Assembly (NCBI GenBank): GCA_017647025.1
Contig: JAGCLL010000054.1
Span: forward strand, 1-54,826
Direction: 5' to 3'
Length of the DNA: 54,826 nt
DNA from: Alistipes sp.
Lineage (GTDB): Bacteria; Bacteroidota; Bacteroidia; Bacteroidales; Rikenellaceae
The notes beneath the pieces were generated by a model. It had not been told where the DNA came from and made no database searches. It saw only the letters and a program-made list of their open reading frames with translations. Positions 33,385 through 42,588 of the stretch are shown one piece after another. The translations under genes and the position numbers were made by a program. How positions within the stretch are numbered: the stretch's first letter is position 1; every line of letters begins with the position of its first letter.

Positions 33385-33407
33385 CCAAAGCGGTTCAGAG
33401 ATGAGTA

Positions 33408-33689
33408 TTAGTCGTGCAATGCGCTCAACTTCTCGAAAAGTTTTCCATAACCCTCTACCATCTCGTTGCGGAAAGCAGCATAGTACTTACGAACGAGTGA
33501 TGAGTTCTTTGGCTCGGTTGGATTGTTAGCCTTGTGGTAAAGTTCGTTGCGAAGTTCTACACCCTCCTGCATAATTGCGAAAATCTCCTGCTCTTTGTCT
33601 GGACGGAAGTAGATTGTCATATCACAATCAAACACCAACTCTTCGAGACGATAATCAATCTCTTTCTTCAAAAATCGTAAATTTGCCAT
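33408..33689 (-). CDS. Small conserved protein of unknown function
   Basis: 93-residue, soluble, mostly helical and acidic protein (MANLRFLKKEIDYRLEEL at the start, then DMTIYFRPDKEQEIFAIM). No signal peptide, membrane segment or known enzymatic motif. I recall similar short proteins as widespread in Bacteroidales, without a function. It is a well-formed single-gene unit: a full promoter with 19-bp spacing upstream and a 9-bp perfect terminator downstream, which supports that it is a real, actively transcribed gene. I cannot assign a role. Confidence 0.85.
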   Translation of the reverse strand: MANLRFLKKEIDYRLEELVFDCDMTIYFRPDKEQEIFAIMQEGVELRNELYHKANNPTEPKNSSLVRKYYAAFRNEMVEGYGKLFEKLSALHD

Positions 33690-33735
33690 AACCTTATCTA
33701 TGTTTTTAGTTTAATTTTATTGCTCTTTCGATGCA

Positions 33736-33766
33736 CAAAGATAAGAAAAAATGAATATCACGCAAA
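33736..33766 (-). promoter_or_regulatory. Consensus promoter of the 93-residue protein gene
   Basis: On the minus strand TTTG (33763-33766), a 19-bp spacer and TATCTTTG (33736-33743) give a complete Bacteroidota promoter. Expected start near 33732, about 43 nt before the ATG. Confidence 0.78.
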
Positions 33767-33825
33767 GATTTTTACACTTTTTTCGCTATTTAACACACTT
33801 TTATTGGCAAATTCAGTCTGTTTTG

Positions 33826-34695
33826 CTACCAGTAGACAACCTCCACGACTTCCTTTCCTTGTTTTTTATTCTCTTTTCGAGATTTGCGTTCCTCTCGTTT
33901 CTCCTCCGCACTCTCGTGGCGTGGCGTAGCGATTATAATACCCATCTCCTCATCAACTACCACCATATTATTATTGTTGTTGGTAGGCTGCGAGGTCTGC
34001 ACAGGCTTAGCAGGCTCGGTTGCGGCAACAGTCGTTGTGCGAGTTACAAACTCATCCACACCATAATCAAACTCAATATCAGCATAGCGCATCTGCGGTA
34101 GGATATTTGCAGTCATATATCTCCACGCCTCTGGCAATTTTCGCAATGCCATCTCCTTTTGAGCCTCGCTATGAGAGGTAGACTTCAAAATAGTCAAAAC
34201 CTGCTCCTTCTGCGGAATTGCCGACTGCTCTACCGCAGCAACGCAATCGCTCCACTTGAATGTCTTGTGTGTCGTATCAATCTTCTGCTTTGGATGATAG
34301 GTATTTACAGCGTAGTGATAGAGTGATTGTGCACGATGTGCAGCGAGTGTATCATTTTGTGTAGCATTACCATCAGGCGAGGCATAGCCCACGATATGAA
34401 TAGCCGAGATGTGCATTGTAGTATCTTTGGTCTGCGCCATAAAATCCTTCAAATCGGCAATTTGCTGCGGATTACCCGAATATGCGGGCGTTATGTTCGC
34501 CTTATTGATGGCATAATGCACATCGAACTCGGCGTGACGACCAGAGTTGTGAGGGATTTTGTAGCGAGAAGTTACAACATTGCCATCACGAGTCTGCGAT
34601 ACAAGAATAGCATTTGCGGCAGGAGCCTGATTGCTCTGAGCAGTAACCGCTGCGGTTATACCCAAAGCCAAAATCGAAAGTAGAATTTTTTTCAT
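33826..34695 (-). CDS. Exported OmpA-like domain protein
   Basis: 289 residues with a signal peptide (1-19, ends AVTAQ). The central part carries an OmpA-type peptidoglycan-associating pattern as found in Bacteroidota: HIVGYASPDGNATQNDTLAAHRAQSLYHY, preceded by FDVHYAINKANI. The last 60 residues are low-complexity: a run of Asn (NNNNN), then a highly charged E/R/K stretch ending KEVVEVVYW. The domain resembles the OmpA-like part of DUF3868-type envelope proteins, but no beta-barrel is present. It probably binds peptidoglycan in the periplasm. It lies 54 bp after nhaC on the same strand and may be co-transcribed; no promoter box was seen in that gap. Confidence 0.8.
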   Translation of the reverse strand: MKKILLSILALGITAAVTAQSNQAPAANAILVSQTRDGNVVTSRYKIPHNSGRHAEFDVHYAINKANITPAYSGNPQQIADLKDFMAQTKDTTMHISAIHIVGYASPDGNATQNDTLAAHRAQSLYHYAVNTYHPKQKIDTTHKTFKWSDCVAAVEQSAIPQKEQVLTILKSTSHSEAQKEMALRKLPEAWRYMTANILPQMRYADIEFDYGVDEFVTRTTTVAATEPAKPVQTSQPTNNNNNMVVVDEEMGIIIATPRHESAEEKREERKSRKENKKQGKEVVEVVYW

Positions 34696-34749
34696 CGTTT
34701 TGTTGTATTAGTTTCAACCTAAACTAAACAACAATCAGACCAAAAAAGA

Positions 34750-36201
34750 TTACTCCTGCGGCTCCTTGCGATAAATCTTATAATCCACAATCGCCACTAT
34801 AAGCGACATCAGCGGACTAATAAGATTGAATAAGCAATATGGAAGATAGGTCAAAGTTGCTACACCAAGCACCGTCGATTGAGCCATACCGCACGAATTC
34901 CACGGCACAAGTACAGAGGTTACCGTCGCAGTATCCTCCACCGAGCGACTCAATAGACGAGCCTCCAAACCTCGCTTTGCATATAGTTCTCGAAAGGCGT
35001 TACCCGTGATAATAATAGATATATATTGATCTGCCGTAACAAGGTTTGCCACCACTCCCGTAGCGAGGGTTGAAGCCACCACACTTGCAGTGCGATATAC
35101 AAACTTTGCAAAGAGTTGGGTAAGCGCCGAAAGCATACCGCTACCAACCATTACACCACCAAAGCACATAGCGCATAAAACAAGCCAAATGGTGTTCAAC
35201 ATACCCTTCATTCCCGATGTTGCAACCAACTCATTTATAACAGAATTACCCGTATCAATTGAAGTTGAGGTTGAGCACACAGACATAAGCGCACGGAAGG
35301 TCGAAAACTCGCCATTTCCGCCCACTATTTTCACAATTTCGGGTTGCATCACAACCATCGCAACACACGCCATCACTACCGACAAAAAGAGAGTTACAAG
35401 CGCAGGTAATTTCTTTGCAATAAGCACCATTGTAACGGCTGGCACAAGCAGAAGCCACGCTGATATGTTAAAGTTATTTTTTAGCACTTCGGACAACTCC
35501 GCCATCTGCACCGATGCGTCAAACTTATGGGTAAGACTCACCACCAAGAAGACAATCAGCGCCAAAATAAACGATGGAATGGTTGTAATTGACATATACT
35601 TGATATGTTCAAAGAGCGGAACACGAGCAGTTGAAGATGCCAACACAGTCGTATCGGACAAAGCGGACACCTTATCTCCAAAGTATGCGCCAGAGATGAT
35701 CGCACCAGCAACCCATCCTTCGGAGTATCCCTGTGCCTCACCGACTCCTATAAGAGCAACACCAATCGTTGCGATAGTAGTCCAGGAACTACCCGTAACG
35801 ATAGCCACAACAGCACAAATTAAGCACGCCACCGCCAGAAACACGCTCGGATGGATAATTTGCAAGCCGTAGTACATAAGAGTTGGCACCACCCCACTAA
35901 ACATCCAAGTTCCAGCAATTGCACCAATCAGCAGTAGGATAATAATTGCCGAAGCCGAGGTGTGGATGTTATCTACAATAGCATTCTCGATACTACTCCA
36001 TTTGCAGCGACACACCGTAACCGCCAACAGCGCAGCAACCGAAGATGCAACCAAAAGAGCAATCTGACTACCTCCCTCAATAGCATCAGAGCCAAATACC
36101 TTTATAACGAGCGCAAGCATTGCCACAAGCACCGCAATAGGCACAAGTGCAAGCCACATAAGCAATTTTTCTCCTCCAAAAAGTCCATTTTGTCGTTTCA
36201 T
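34750..36201 (-). CDS. nhaC: Na+/H+ antiporter NhaC family protein
   Basis: 483-residue inner-membrane protein with about 12 helices. The NhaC/ArsB-type family is indicated by SGVVPTLMYYGLQ, TGSSWTTIATIGVALIGVG, EGWVAGAIISGAYFGDKVSALSDTTVLAS (the most conserved stretch of NhaC proteins) and, near the end, VPWNSCGMAQSTVLGVATLTYLPY. It should exchange Na+ for H+ (in some members with malate or lactate), keeping ion and pH balance. Its -7 box is only 4 nt from the ATG. The order nhaC then OmpA-like gene suggests a two-gene transcript. Confidence 0.92.
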   Translation of the reverse strand: MKRQNGLFGGEKLLMWLALVPIAVLVAMLALVIKVFGSDAIEGGSQIALLVASSVAALLAVTVCRCKWSSIENAIVDNIHTSASAIIILLLIGAIAGTWMFSGVVPTLMYYGLQIIHPSVFLAVACLICAVVAIVTGSSWTTIATIGVALIGVGEAQGYSEGWVAGAIISGAYFGDKVSALSDTTVLASSTARVPLFEHIKYMSITTIPSFILALIVFLVVSLTHKFDASVQMAELSEVLKNNFNISAWLLLVPAVTMVLIAKKLPALVTLFLSVVMACVAMVVMQPEIVKIVGGNGEFSTFRALMSVCSTSTSIDTGNSVINELVATSGMKGMLNTIWLVLCAMCFGGVMVGSGMLSALTQLFAKFVYRTASVVASTLATGVVANLVTADQYISIIITGNAFRELYAKRGLEARLLSRSVEDTATVTSVLVPWNSCGMAQSTVLGVATLTYLPYCLFNLISPLMSLIVAIVDYKIYRKEPQE

Positions 36202-36205
36202 AGCG

Positions 36206-36213
36206 CAAATATA
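36206..36213 (-). promoter_or_regulatory. -7 promoter box directly before the nhaC start codon
   Basis: Minus-strand TATATTTG fits TAnnTTTG, with 4 nt (CGCT) before the ATG at 36201. Transcription would begin at or inside the start codon. No -33 TTTG is seen. Confidence 0.5.
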
Positions 36214-36269
36214 GAGATTTTATGTTAAAAGTTTTCAGTTTTAGGCTTTCAGTTTTCCGTTTTAATTTG

Positions 36270-36277
36270 TATCTTTG
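36270..36277 (+). promoter_or_regulatory. -7 promoter box of the DUF349-yidC unit
   Basis: TATCTTTG matches TAnnTTTG; TTTC (36247-36250) lies 19 bp upstream at the -33 place. The predicted leader of about 48 nt contains a small hairpin, TTATACC (36283-36289) with GGTATAA (36296-36302). Confidence 0.58.
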
Positions 36278-36328
36278 TCGGGTTATACCATTTAAGGTAT
36301 AAAGTGTAAAACTAAACAGAAGCATATT

Positions 36329-38116
36329 ATGGCTACCAAGACTACTATCGAAGTTCCCGTAGAGGAGCAGAATGTTACGACAGAATTTGAGCAAACAAAT
36401 CACGAGGATGCACTCTCTGCAACCGAGTCTACACCAACCGACAAGGAGGCTATTCTCGCACAACTTGCCGAGAAGGTTGAAGATGAACCTTCTGCGGAGT
36501 GGCGCAATGAGATCGAGGCGTTGAAGGTGGCATTCTATAAAATACATCGTGCCGATATGGAGGCTCGTCGCAAGGCATTCTTCGAGGAGAATGGCGCAGA
36601 TGCAGAGTATAAGTCACAGACAGACGAGGCAGAAGTTCGCTTCAAAGAGTTATATAACATCTACCGCACCAAGCGTGATGAGGCTACTGCCCTATCCGAC
36701 AAGGAAAAGGAGGCAAACTATAATGCGAAGTTAGCCGTTATCGAGGAGTTGAAGGCGTTGATTGACTCGGAGGAGGCTCTCAACACCACCTTTGCCAAGT
36801 TCCACGACTTGCAGGCTCGCTGGCGCAGTATAGGTCAAGTTCCACAAGCAAAGGTTAGCGACTTGTACGAAACTTACAACCTCCACATCGAGAATTTCTA
36901 CGACTATGTGAAGATTAACAAGGAGTTGCGTGATCTCGACTGGAAGCGTAACTTGGAGGCAAAAACTACACTCTGCGAGCAAGCCGAGGCTTTGAGCGAG
37001 GCTACATCTATCGTCGAGGCATTCCATAAATTACAAAAGTTGCACGAGGAGTGGCGCGAGATTGGCCCGGTAGCATTGGAACACAAAGAGTCTTTGTGGG
37101 AGCGTTTCAAGAGCGCTTCGACCGTAATTAACCGCCGTCATCAGGAGCACTTCGAGGCTATCAAAGCCGAGCAGGTAAAGAATTTCGAACTCAAATCGGC
37201 ACTTTGCGAGGAGGTTGAAAAGATGGTGAGCGATGCCCCTACCTCGCACAAGGCTTGGAACAAAGCAAGCGAGCGCATTCAGGCTATTCAGGCAGAGTGG
37301 CGCACCATTGGTTTTGCTCCAAAGAGGGATAACAACAAGGTTTACGACCGTTTCCGTGCTGCTTGTAACAAGTTCTTCGAGGTAAAGCACACCTTCTACA
37401 CCGAGGCAAAGGATGATATGAGCAAGAACTTGGAGGTGAAGAATGCTCTTTGTGAGCGTGCCGAGGCTATTGCCGAGCGTGAGGATTGGGCAAAGGCAAC
37501 CGAGGAGTTGTTGGCATTGCAGGCCGAGTGGAAGCAGTCAGGCACAGTAGCACGCAAATATGCAGATGCTGTTTGGAAGCGTTTCCGTGCCGCTTGCGAC
37601 AAGTTCTTCGAGCGCAAGTCGCAACACTTCTCTACCGTAGATAACGAGCACGCCGCAAACCTCACAGCGAAACAAGCCCTCTTGGAAGAGATGGCAAAGG
37701 CTGAAATCAAGTCATTTGACGAGATTAAGGAGTTCCAGCGTCGTTGGAGCGAGATCGGATTTGTACCTATTCGTCATAAGGAGTCATTGCAAAAGCAGTA
37801 CAAGGAGGCTCTTGACAAGATGTTTGCCGTAGTTCGTGGCGCTGATAGAGCGCAACAGATGAATAAGTTCAAGAACAAGGTTTCGTCTATGCGTGATGCA
37901 GGCGGTAAGGGACTCCGCAACGAGCGAGAGAAGTTGTACAACCGTGTAAAGCAACTCGAACAAGAGATTTTAACTTTGGAGAACAACATCGGCTTCTTCG
38001 CCAAATCGAAGGGTGCAGAGGCGATGATTGCAACCGTTAAAGAGAAGATTGAACGAGCAAAGCGTGATATGGCAGATGCCATTGAGCGAGTAAAATTGAT
38101 TGATGCACAAGAGTAA
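36329..38116 (+). CDS. DUF349 repeat coiled-coil protein
   Basis: 595 residues, soluble, highly charged and helical. It contains at least five DUF349 units of about 70-75 residues, each with a Trp-x-x-(I/S)-G-x-(V/A) core followed by a phased helix: WRSIGQVP, WREIGPVA, WRTIGFAP, WKQSGTVA and WSEIGFVP. The acidic N-terminal 60 residues look disordered and the C-terminus forms a coiled coil (VKQLEQEILTLENN). DUF349 proteins are common in Bacteroidota and Actinobacteria, with no settled molecular function. It leads a plus-strand group and is followed 39 bp later by yidC, suggesting a link with envelope or translation-associated processes, but that is only context. Confidence 0.9.
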   Translation: MATKTTIEVPVEEQNVTTEFEQTNHEDALSATESTPTDKEAILAQLAEKVEDEPSAEWRNEIEALKVAFYKIHRADMEARRKAFFEENGADAEYKSQTDEAEVRFKELYNIYRTKRDEATALSDKEKEANYNAKLAVIEELKALIDSEEALNTTFAKFHDLQARWRSIGQVPQAKVSDLYETYNLHIENFYDYVKINKELRDLDWKRNLEAKTTLCEQAEALSEATSIVEAFHKLQKLHEEWREIGPVALEHKESLWERFKSASTVINRRHQEHFEAIKAEQVKNFELKSALCEEVEKMVSDAPTSHKAWNKASERIQAIQAEWRTIGFAPKRDNNKVYDRFRAACNKFFEVKHTFYTEAKDDMSKNLEVKNALCERAEAIAEREDWAKATEELLALQAEWKQSGTVARKYADAVWKRFRAACDKFFERKSQHFSTVDNEHAANLTAKQALLEEMAKAEIKSFDEIKEFQRRWSEIGFVPIRHKESLQKQYKEALDKMFAVVRGADRAQQMNKFKNKVSSMRDAGGKGLRNEREKLYNRVKQLEQEILTLENNIGFFAKSKGAEAMIATVKEKIERAKRDMADAIERVKLIDAQE

Positions 38117-38155
38117 AAACAAATAATTTAATTTCTACATTTTACATTTTTAACG

Positions 38156-40048
38156 ATGAAAGAGAACAAGAGTACGATTATAGGCTTTGTCCTTATGACT
38201 TTGGTGTTCGTGGGTTATATGTTCTATGCGAACCACCAAGCACAAAAACAGCAGGAGGCACAAACTGCGGCTCAAATTGAGCAACTTGCCGAGCAAGCAT
38301 CAAAGGCTCTCGACACTCCTGCCGAGCAGCAGGCCGTAGCAACGACGCCAAAGAGCAAGCAGACTACTACCACAACCAAATTGGTGAGCGATGCCGAGAA
38401 GGTTGAGGAGGTTGTTATTGAGAACGATGTTATGCAGGTGCGTTTCTCGACACTCGGAGCGCAGATTATCGATGTTACATTGAAGGATTACACCAAGTAT
38501 GCACCAAAAGAGGAGCGCAACGAGTTGGTACACCTCTTTGCACCAGAGTCGGCATATTTTAATATGTCGTACTACTTGAAAGAGGATATGCGCAATGTAG
38601 AACTTTCGACCGCATACCGCAACTTCGAGTTGTTGCCAATACAGAACCTCGGCGACAAGCAGGTTGTAACAATGCGCTTGCCAATTGGCAAGGGCTCTAT
38701 TGAGCATATCTACACAATCTACAATGAGCAAAAGCCAGAGCGTGATTACTTGGTAGACTTTGAGGTGCAGTTGAATGACATTGCACCACTTATGGCAAAC
38801 CAAAAGAGCATCTCGGTAGAGTGGCGTAATCGTACCTATCAGAACGAGCGTAGTTTCAAAAATGAGAATATGTACACTACCCTCGTATATCACTTCCCTG
38901 GTGAAGGCGATGTAGAGGATTTGGGTATCTCGGAGGCGAGCAAGTCTGACGACATTGGCGCTTCGGTAGATTGGGTATCATTCAAGCAGCAGTTCTTCTC
39001 GACTGCACTCATTGGTCGCTCGGTAAATCTTCGTCAGCCACAGGTTGCATACAGCACCGCAGAGCCGAAGTCGGGATATGTAAAGGATTTCGAGATGGAG
39101 TCATCAGTTGATTACAATCCACAGACTACCGCTTACGACTTCTCGTTCTACCTCGGCCCTAACAGATTCTCGACCTTGAAGAAATTGACCGACAAGAGTG
39201 GCAAATCGCTCGAAATGGAGCGTATCATTCCTCTCGGTTGGATATTCTCTACATTTGTAAGCCGTTGGGTTGTTATCCCGGTATTCGACTTCTTGCAGAA
39301 GTATATTGCATCGTTCGGTTTGATAATTTTCATCCTCACTTTGCTTGTAAAGTTGGTAATCTTCCCTCTTACCTACAAGAGTTACCTCTCGACTGCAAAG
39401 ATGCGAGTAATTAAACCTGAGATTGATGCTTTGAATGCAAAATATCCTCGTCAGGAGGATGCAATGAAGAAGCAGCAGGAGATGATGGCTCTCTACAACA
39501 AGGCAGGAATCAGCCCTATGGGTGGTTGTTTGCCTATGTTGATCCAGATGCCTATCTTGATTGCGATGTTCCGCTTCTTCCCTGCAAGTATCGAGTTGCG
39601 TGGTAAGTCGTTCTTGTGGAGCGATGACCTCTCGTCATACGATAGCATTCTCGACTTGCCGTTCAACATTCCATTCTATGGCGACCATGTTTCGTTGTTC
39701 TGCTTGTTGATGACCATAGTGATGTTCATCTACTCGTACATCAACTACAAGCAGCAGGGCTCGGCTCAACCGCAGATGGCTGGAATGAAGTTTATGACTG
39801 TCTATATGATGCCTGCGATGATGTTGTTCTGGTTCAATGACTATGCGAGTGGTCTTTGCTACTATTACCTCCTCTCGAACCTTATCACTATCATTCAGAC
39901 CACTATTATTCGCTTCACCCTAAATGATGATGTTATTCGTGCGAAGATGAATGCTCGTACAAAGAACACCAAGGGCAAGAAATCCCGTTTCCAGCAGCGT
40001 TACGAGGAGTTGATGAAGCAGGCTGAGGCACAGCAGAACAGAAGATAA
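38156..40048 (+). CDS. yidC: Membrane protein insertase YidC
   Basis: 630 residues. The first transmembrane helix is at about 8-26 (STIIGFVLMTLVFVGYMFYA), then a low-complexity Gln/Ala/Thr linker and a large periplasmic beta-supersandwich domain (about 80-360), then the conserved five-helix insertase core from about 365: LIIFILTLLVKLVIFPLTYKS, IKPEIDALNAKYP, GGCLPMLIQMPILIAMFRFF and a basic C-terminal tail (KNTKGKKSRFQQRY). It inserts and folds inner-membrane proteins with or without SecYEG. Length fits Bacteroidota YidC. It lies 8 bp before the exonuclease gene. Confidence 0.97.
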   Translation: MKENKSTIIGFVLMTLVFVGYMFYANHQAQKQQEAQTAAQIEQLAEQASKALDTPAEQQAVATTPKSKQTTTTTKLVSDAEKVEEVVIENDVMQVRFSTLGAQIIDVTLKDYTKYAPKEERNELVHLFAPESAYFNMSYYLKEDMRNVELSTAYRNFELLPIQNLGDKQVVTMRLPIGKGSIEHIYTIYNEQKPERDYLVDFEVQLNDIAPLMANQKSISVEWRNRTYQNERSFKNENMYTTLVYHFPGEGDVEDLGISEASKSDDIGASVDWVSFKQQFFSTALIGRSVNLRQPQVAYSTAEPKSGYVKDFEMESSVDYNPQTTAYDFSFYLGPNRFSTLKKLTDKSGKSLEMERIIPLGWIFSTFVSRWVVIPVFDFLQKYIASFGLIIFILTLLVKLVIFPLTYKSYLSTAKMRVIKPEIDALNAKYPRQEDAMKKQQEMMALYNKAGISPMGGCLPMLIQMPILIAMFRFFPASIELRGKSFLWSDDLSSYDSILDLPFNIPFYGDHVSLFCLLMTIVMFIYSYINYKQQGSAQPQMAGMKFMTVYMMPAMMLFWFNDYASGLCYYYLLSNLITIIQTTIIRFTLNDDVIRAKMNARTKNTKGKKSRFQQRYEELMKQAEAQQNRR

Positions 40049-40056
40049 TAAGAGAG

Positions 40057-40629
40057 ATGGCGTTTGTTGCAAGCATATCAAACGATGATGTTGCTGCATT
40101 GGAAGCAGTACACTTTGACGGGCGCATCGAGGTCGTTGAAACCCCCGATGCGCTTGCCAAGGCGTGCCAAACGCTCTCGAAGGAGGCAATTATCGGCTTT
40201 GACACCGAAACACGCCCTTCGTTTCAGGCTGGCGTGAGTCACAAGGTTTCGCTGTTGCAATTGTCGACCGAAATGGTTTGCTTTCTTATCCGCCTAAACA
40301 AGTTGCCCCTCACTCGTGAGATTATAGCGATTTTAGCGAGCAACGACATCAAGAAGGTTGGAGCCGATGTCCGCAACGATATTGCTGCTCTGAACAAACT
40401 CCGACACTTTACCGCCAATGGTTTTATAGATTTGCAGAGCGAGGTCGGCAAGTATGGTATCGAGGATAAGAGCCTGCGTAAAATTTCGGGTATTGTACTC
40501 GGCAAGAAGGTGTCGAAGGCTCAACGATTGAGCAACTGGGCTGCAAACAAACTTACACCACAACAGCAGATGTATGCTGCGACAGATGCGTGGGTTTGCA
40601 TCGAAATATACAACAAATTGACCAAATAG
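40057..40629 (+). CDS. 3'-5' exonuclease (DEDDy, RNase D-like)
   Basis: 190-residue single-domain exonuclease of the DEDDy type. The metal-binding set is complete: Asp49 and Glu51 in GFDTETRPSF, Asp108 in KKVGADVRNDIAALNKL, and Tyr173/Asp177 in MYAATDAW. It lacks HRDC domains, so it is smaller than RNase D and resembles the WRN-like exonuclease of Bacteroidota. It removes nucleotides from 3' ends of RNA or DNA in the cytoplasm. It is packed between yidC (8 bp) and the MATE gene (23 bp). Confidence 0.92.
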   Translation: MAFVASISNDDVAALEAVHFDGRIEVVETPDALAKACQTLSKEAIIGFDTETRPSFQAGVSHKVSLLQLSTEMVCFLIRLNKLPLTREIIAILASNDIKKVGADVRNDIAALNKLRHFTANGFIDLQSEVGKYGIEDKSLRKISGIVLGKKVSKAQRLSNWAANKLTPQQQMYAATDAWVCIEIYNKLTK

Positions 40630-40652
40630 TCCACTCTCCTACATTGTACAAG

Positions 40653-41972
40653 ATGAACAAAGAGATATTCCGAATAGCGATACCGAATATCATATCGAAC
40701 ATAACCGTACCCCTTATGGGGTTGGTTTCGACAGGTATTGTCGGCACTTGGAGTGGCTCGGCAGAGATTATCGGAGCATTGGCACTCGGTGTTTCAATCT
40801 TCAACTTCATCTATTGGAACTGCTCGTTTATCCGTATGGGTACAAGCGGTTTGACCGCACAGGCATACGGCGCAGGCGACTTCCACGAAACCACTGCAAT
40901 GTTGGCTCGTGCAGTGGTCATTTCGTTGGCAATGAGCGCATTGGTACTTATATTCCAACGCCCTCTCGGCGAGTTGTCGTTATGGCTTATGGGTGGCGAT
41001 GAGGTGGTTGCTGAATACTTCTTTGCACGCATCTGGGCTGTTCCTGCGGGTATTCTCCTATTCGGTCTCTACGGTTGGTTTGTAGGTATGCAGAACGGAG
41101 TTATTCCGATGGCAGTATCTATCACTGTAAACTCTCTCCACATTCTCTTTGGTTGGTGGTTTGTCTATTCGTTCGATATGGGCATTGTGGGCATTGCCTA
41201 CGCCTCGGTCGTATCGCAATGGATAGGTCTTGCCTTGGCAACTATTCTGATTGTGATTTTCTTCCGTAAGACGATGCGTAAGATTGTGCTGCGTAAGGTG
41301 TTGGACTTTGGCTCGATGAAGCGATTTTTCAAGGTCAATGGCGACATTATCGTACGAACATTCTGCAATGTGGGTGTTTACACCTTCTTCACCGCCGCTT
41401 CGGCACGAATGGGCGACGCTGCAATTTTGGCGGTAAATACCACACTGATGCAGTTACTGATGCTCTTCTCCTATATGAATGATGGCTTTGCATACGCTGC
41501 CGAGGCTATGACTGGCAGATTTATCGGAGCAAAAGATTTGTCTTCACTCAAAAAGTGTCTGCGCTACTGCGTAGTATGGACTTTTGCCACAGCGGCCATT
41601 GCTATTACCGCCTATCTCGCAGGTTGGGAGTGGCTCTTTTCGTTCTTCCTCGGCAATAGTTCCGAGCAGGAGTTGGCAACCGTATTAGCAACAGCGAGAG
41701 AGTATATCGGCTGGATTGTTGTTATTCCGTTGTTCGCTGCTATGCCGTTTATGCTCGATGGCGTATATGCGGGAGCAACACTCACCAGAGCGATGCGCAA
41801 CTCGATGGTGTGGGCAACAATCATATTTTTTGCCGTCTACTATGCCCTACTACCTCTAATTGGCAATGATGCGTTGTGGTTGGCATTCCTACTCTACATC
41901 ATCTTCCGCCTTGTATTACAGTACTTTATGGCGGATAGATTGAGAGATATTTATCGTCAGATAGAAAAATAA
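40653..41972 (+). CDS. MATE family efflux transporter
   Basis: 439 residues from ATG 40653; 12 transmembrane segments in two six-helix bundles. The MATE hallmarks are near the N-terminus: FRIAIPNIISNITVPLMGLVSTGIVG with the PxxxxxxxxP pattern, then EIIGALALGVSIFNFIYW. The second half opens with TFCNVGVYTFFTAASARMGD and contains AYAAEAMTGRFIGAKD. It exports cationic drugs or metabolites using Na+ or H+ gradients; DinF-like members are common. An earlier in-frame ATG at 40590 overlaps the exonuclease gene and adds unrelated residues, so it is not used. Confidence 0.92.
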   Translation: MNKEIFRIAIPNIISNITVPLMGLVSTGIVGTWSGSAEIIGALALGVSIFNFIYWNCSFIRMGTSGLTAQAYGAGDFHETTAMLARAVVISLAMSALVLIFQRPLGELSLWLMGGDEVVAEYFFARIWAVPAGILLFGLYGWFVGMQNGVIPMAVSITVNSLHILFGWWFVYSFDMGIVGIAYASVVSQWIGLALATILIVIFFRKTMRKIVLRKVLDFGSMKRFFKVNGDIIVRTFCNVGVYTFFTAASARMGDAAILAVNTTLMQLLMLFSYMNDGFAYAAEAMTGRFIGAKDLSSLKKCLRYCVVWTFATAAIAITAYLAGWEWLFSFFLGNSSEQELATVLATAREYIGWIVVIPLFAAMPFMLDGVYAGATLTRAMRNSMVWATIIFFAVYYALLPLIGNDALWLAFLLYIIFRLVLQYFMADRLRDIYRQIEK

Positions 41973-42007
41973 GCACAATCGTATACCTATATATTGATTA
42001 GAATCGT

Positions 42008-42015
42008 TATCTTTG
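42008..42015 (+). promoter_or_regulatory. -7 promoter box of the hpt-queE unit
   Basis: TATCTTTG matches TAnnTTTG, 24 bp before the hpt ATG. No -33 TTTG at the usual distance. Confidence 0.55.
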
Positions 42016-42039
42016 CAATAATAAAAAACTCAAAATAAG

Positions 42040-42588
42040 ATGAAACAAAGAGTAACCCTTAATGACAAGACCTTCGAGGTAATGATACCTGCCGAGGAGA
42101 TTGACAAGGCTGTGGCAAAGGTTGCCGAGCAGTTGAATAAAGATTACGCATCAACCGATAAAGCACCAATCTTTGTAGGTGTTTTGAATGGCTCGTATAT
42201 GTTCCTTGCAGACCTTGTGCGCAAGACAACATTTAACAACGAAGTTACTTTCGTGCAGATTTCATCGTACGAGGGCACTCAATCAACAGGTACTATCAAG
42301 CAGAAGATGGGTATCGACTTCGATATTGAGGGGCGTGATATTATTATTGTGGAGGATATTGTCGAGACAGGACACAGCATAAACCATATGATAAACTACA
42401 TTAAATCGCTCAATCCTAAATCGATAGAGATTTGTACGCTCTTCTTCAAACCAGAGAAGTACCTCTACGAATTGCCAATCAAGTATTGTGCAATGGAGAT
42501 TGGCAACGAGTTTATCGTTGGTTACGGACTCGATTACGACCAGTTAGGTCGCAACCTCAAAGATATATATGTTTTAGCAAATGACTAA
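42040..42588 (+). CDS. hpt: Hypoxanthine phosphoribosyltransferase
   Basis: 182 residues, type I phosphoribosyltransferase of the Hpt/Hprt group. FVGVLNGSYMFLADLVRK carries the pyrophosphate loop region, and IIIVEDIVETGHSI (101-114) is the PRPP-binding motif. It joins hypoxanthine or guanine to PRPP, giving IMP or GMP: purine salvage in the cytoplasm. The last 8 bp overlap the next gene, queE (ATGACTAA), so the two are translationally coupled. Purine salvage also fits the nucleic-acid-scavenging reading of the operon at 9238-18931, although the genes are far apart. Confidence 0.94.
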   Translation: MKQRVTLNDKTFEVMIPAEEIDKAVAKVAEQLNKDYASTDKAPIFVGVLNGSYMFLADLVRKTTFNNEVTFVQISSYEGTQSTGTIKQKMGIDFDIEGRDIIIVEDIVETGHSINHMINYIKSLNPKSIEICTLFFKPEKYLYELPIKYCAMEIGNEFIVGYGLDYDQLGRNLKDIYVLAND

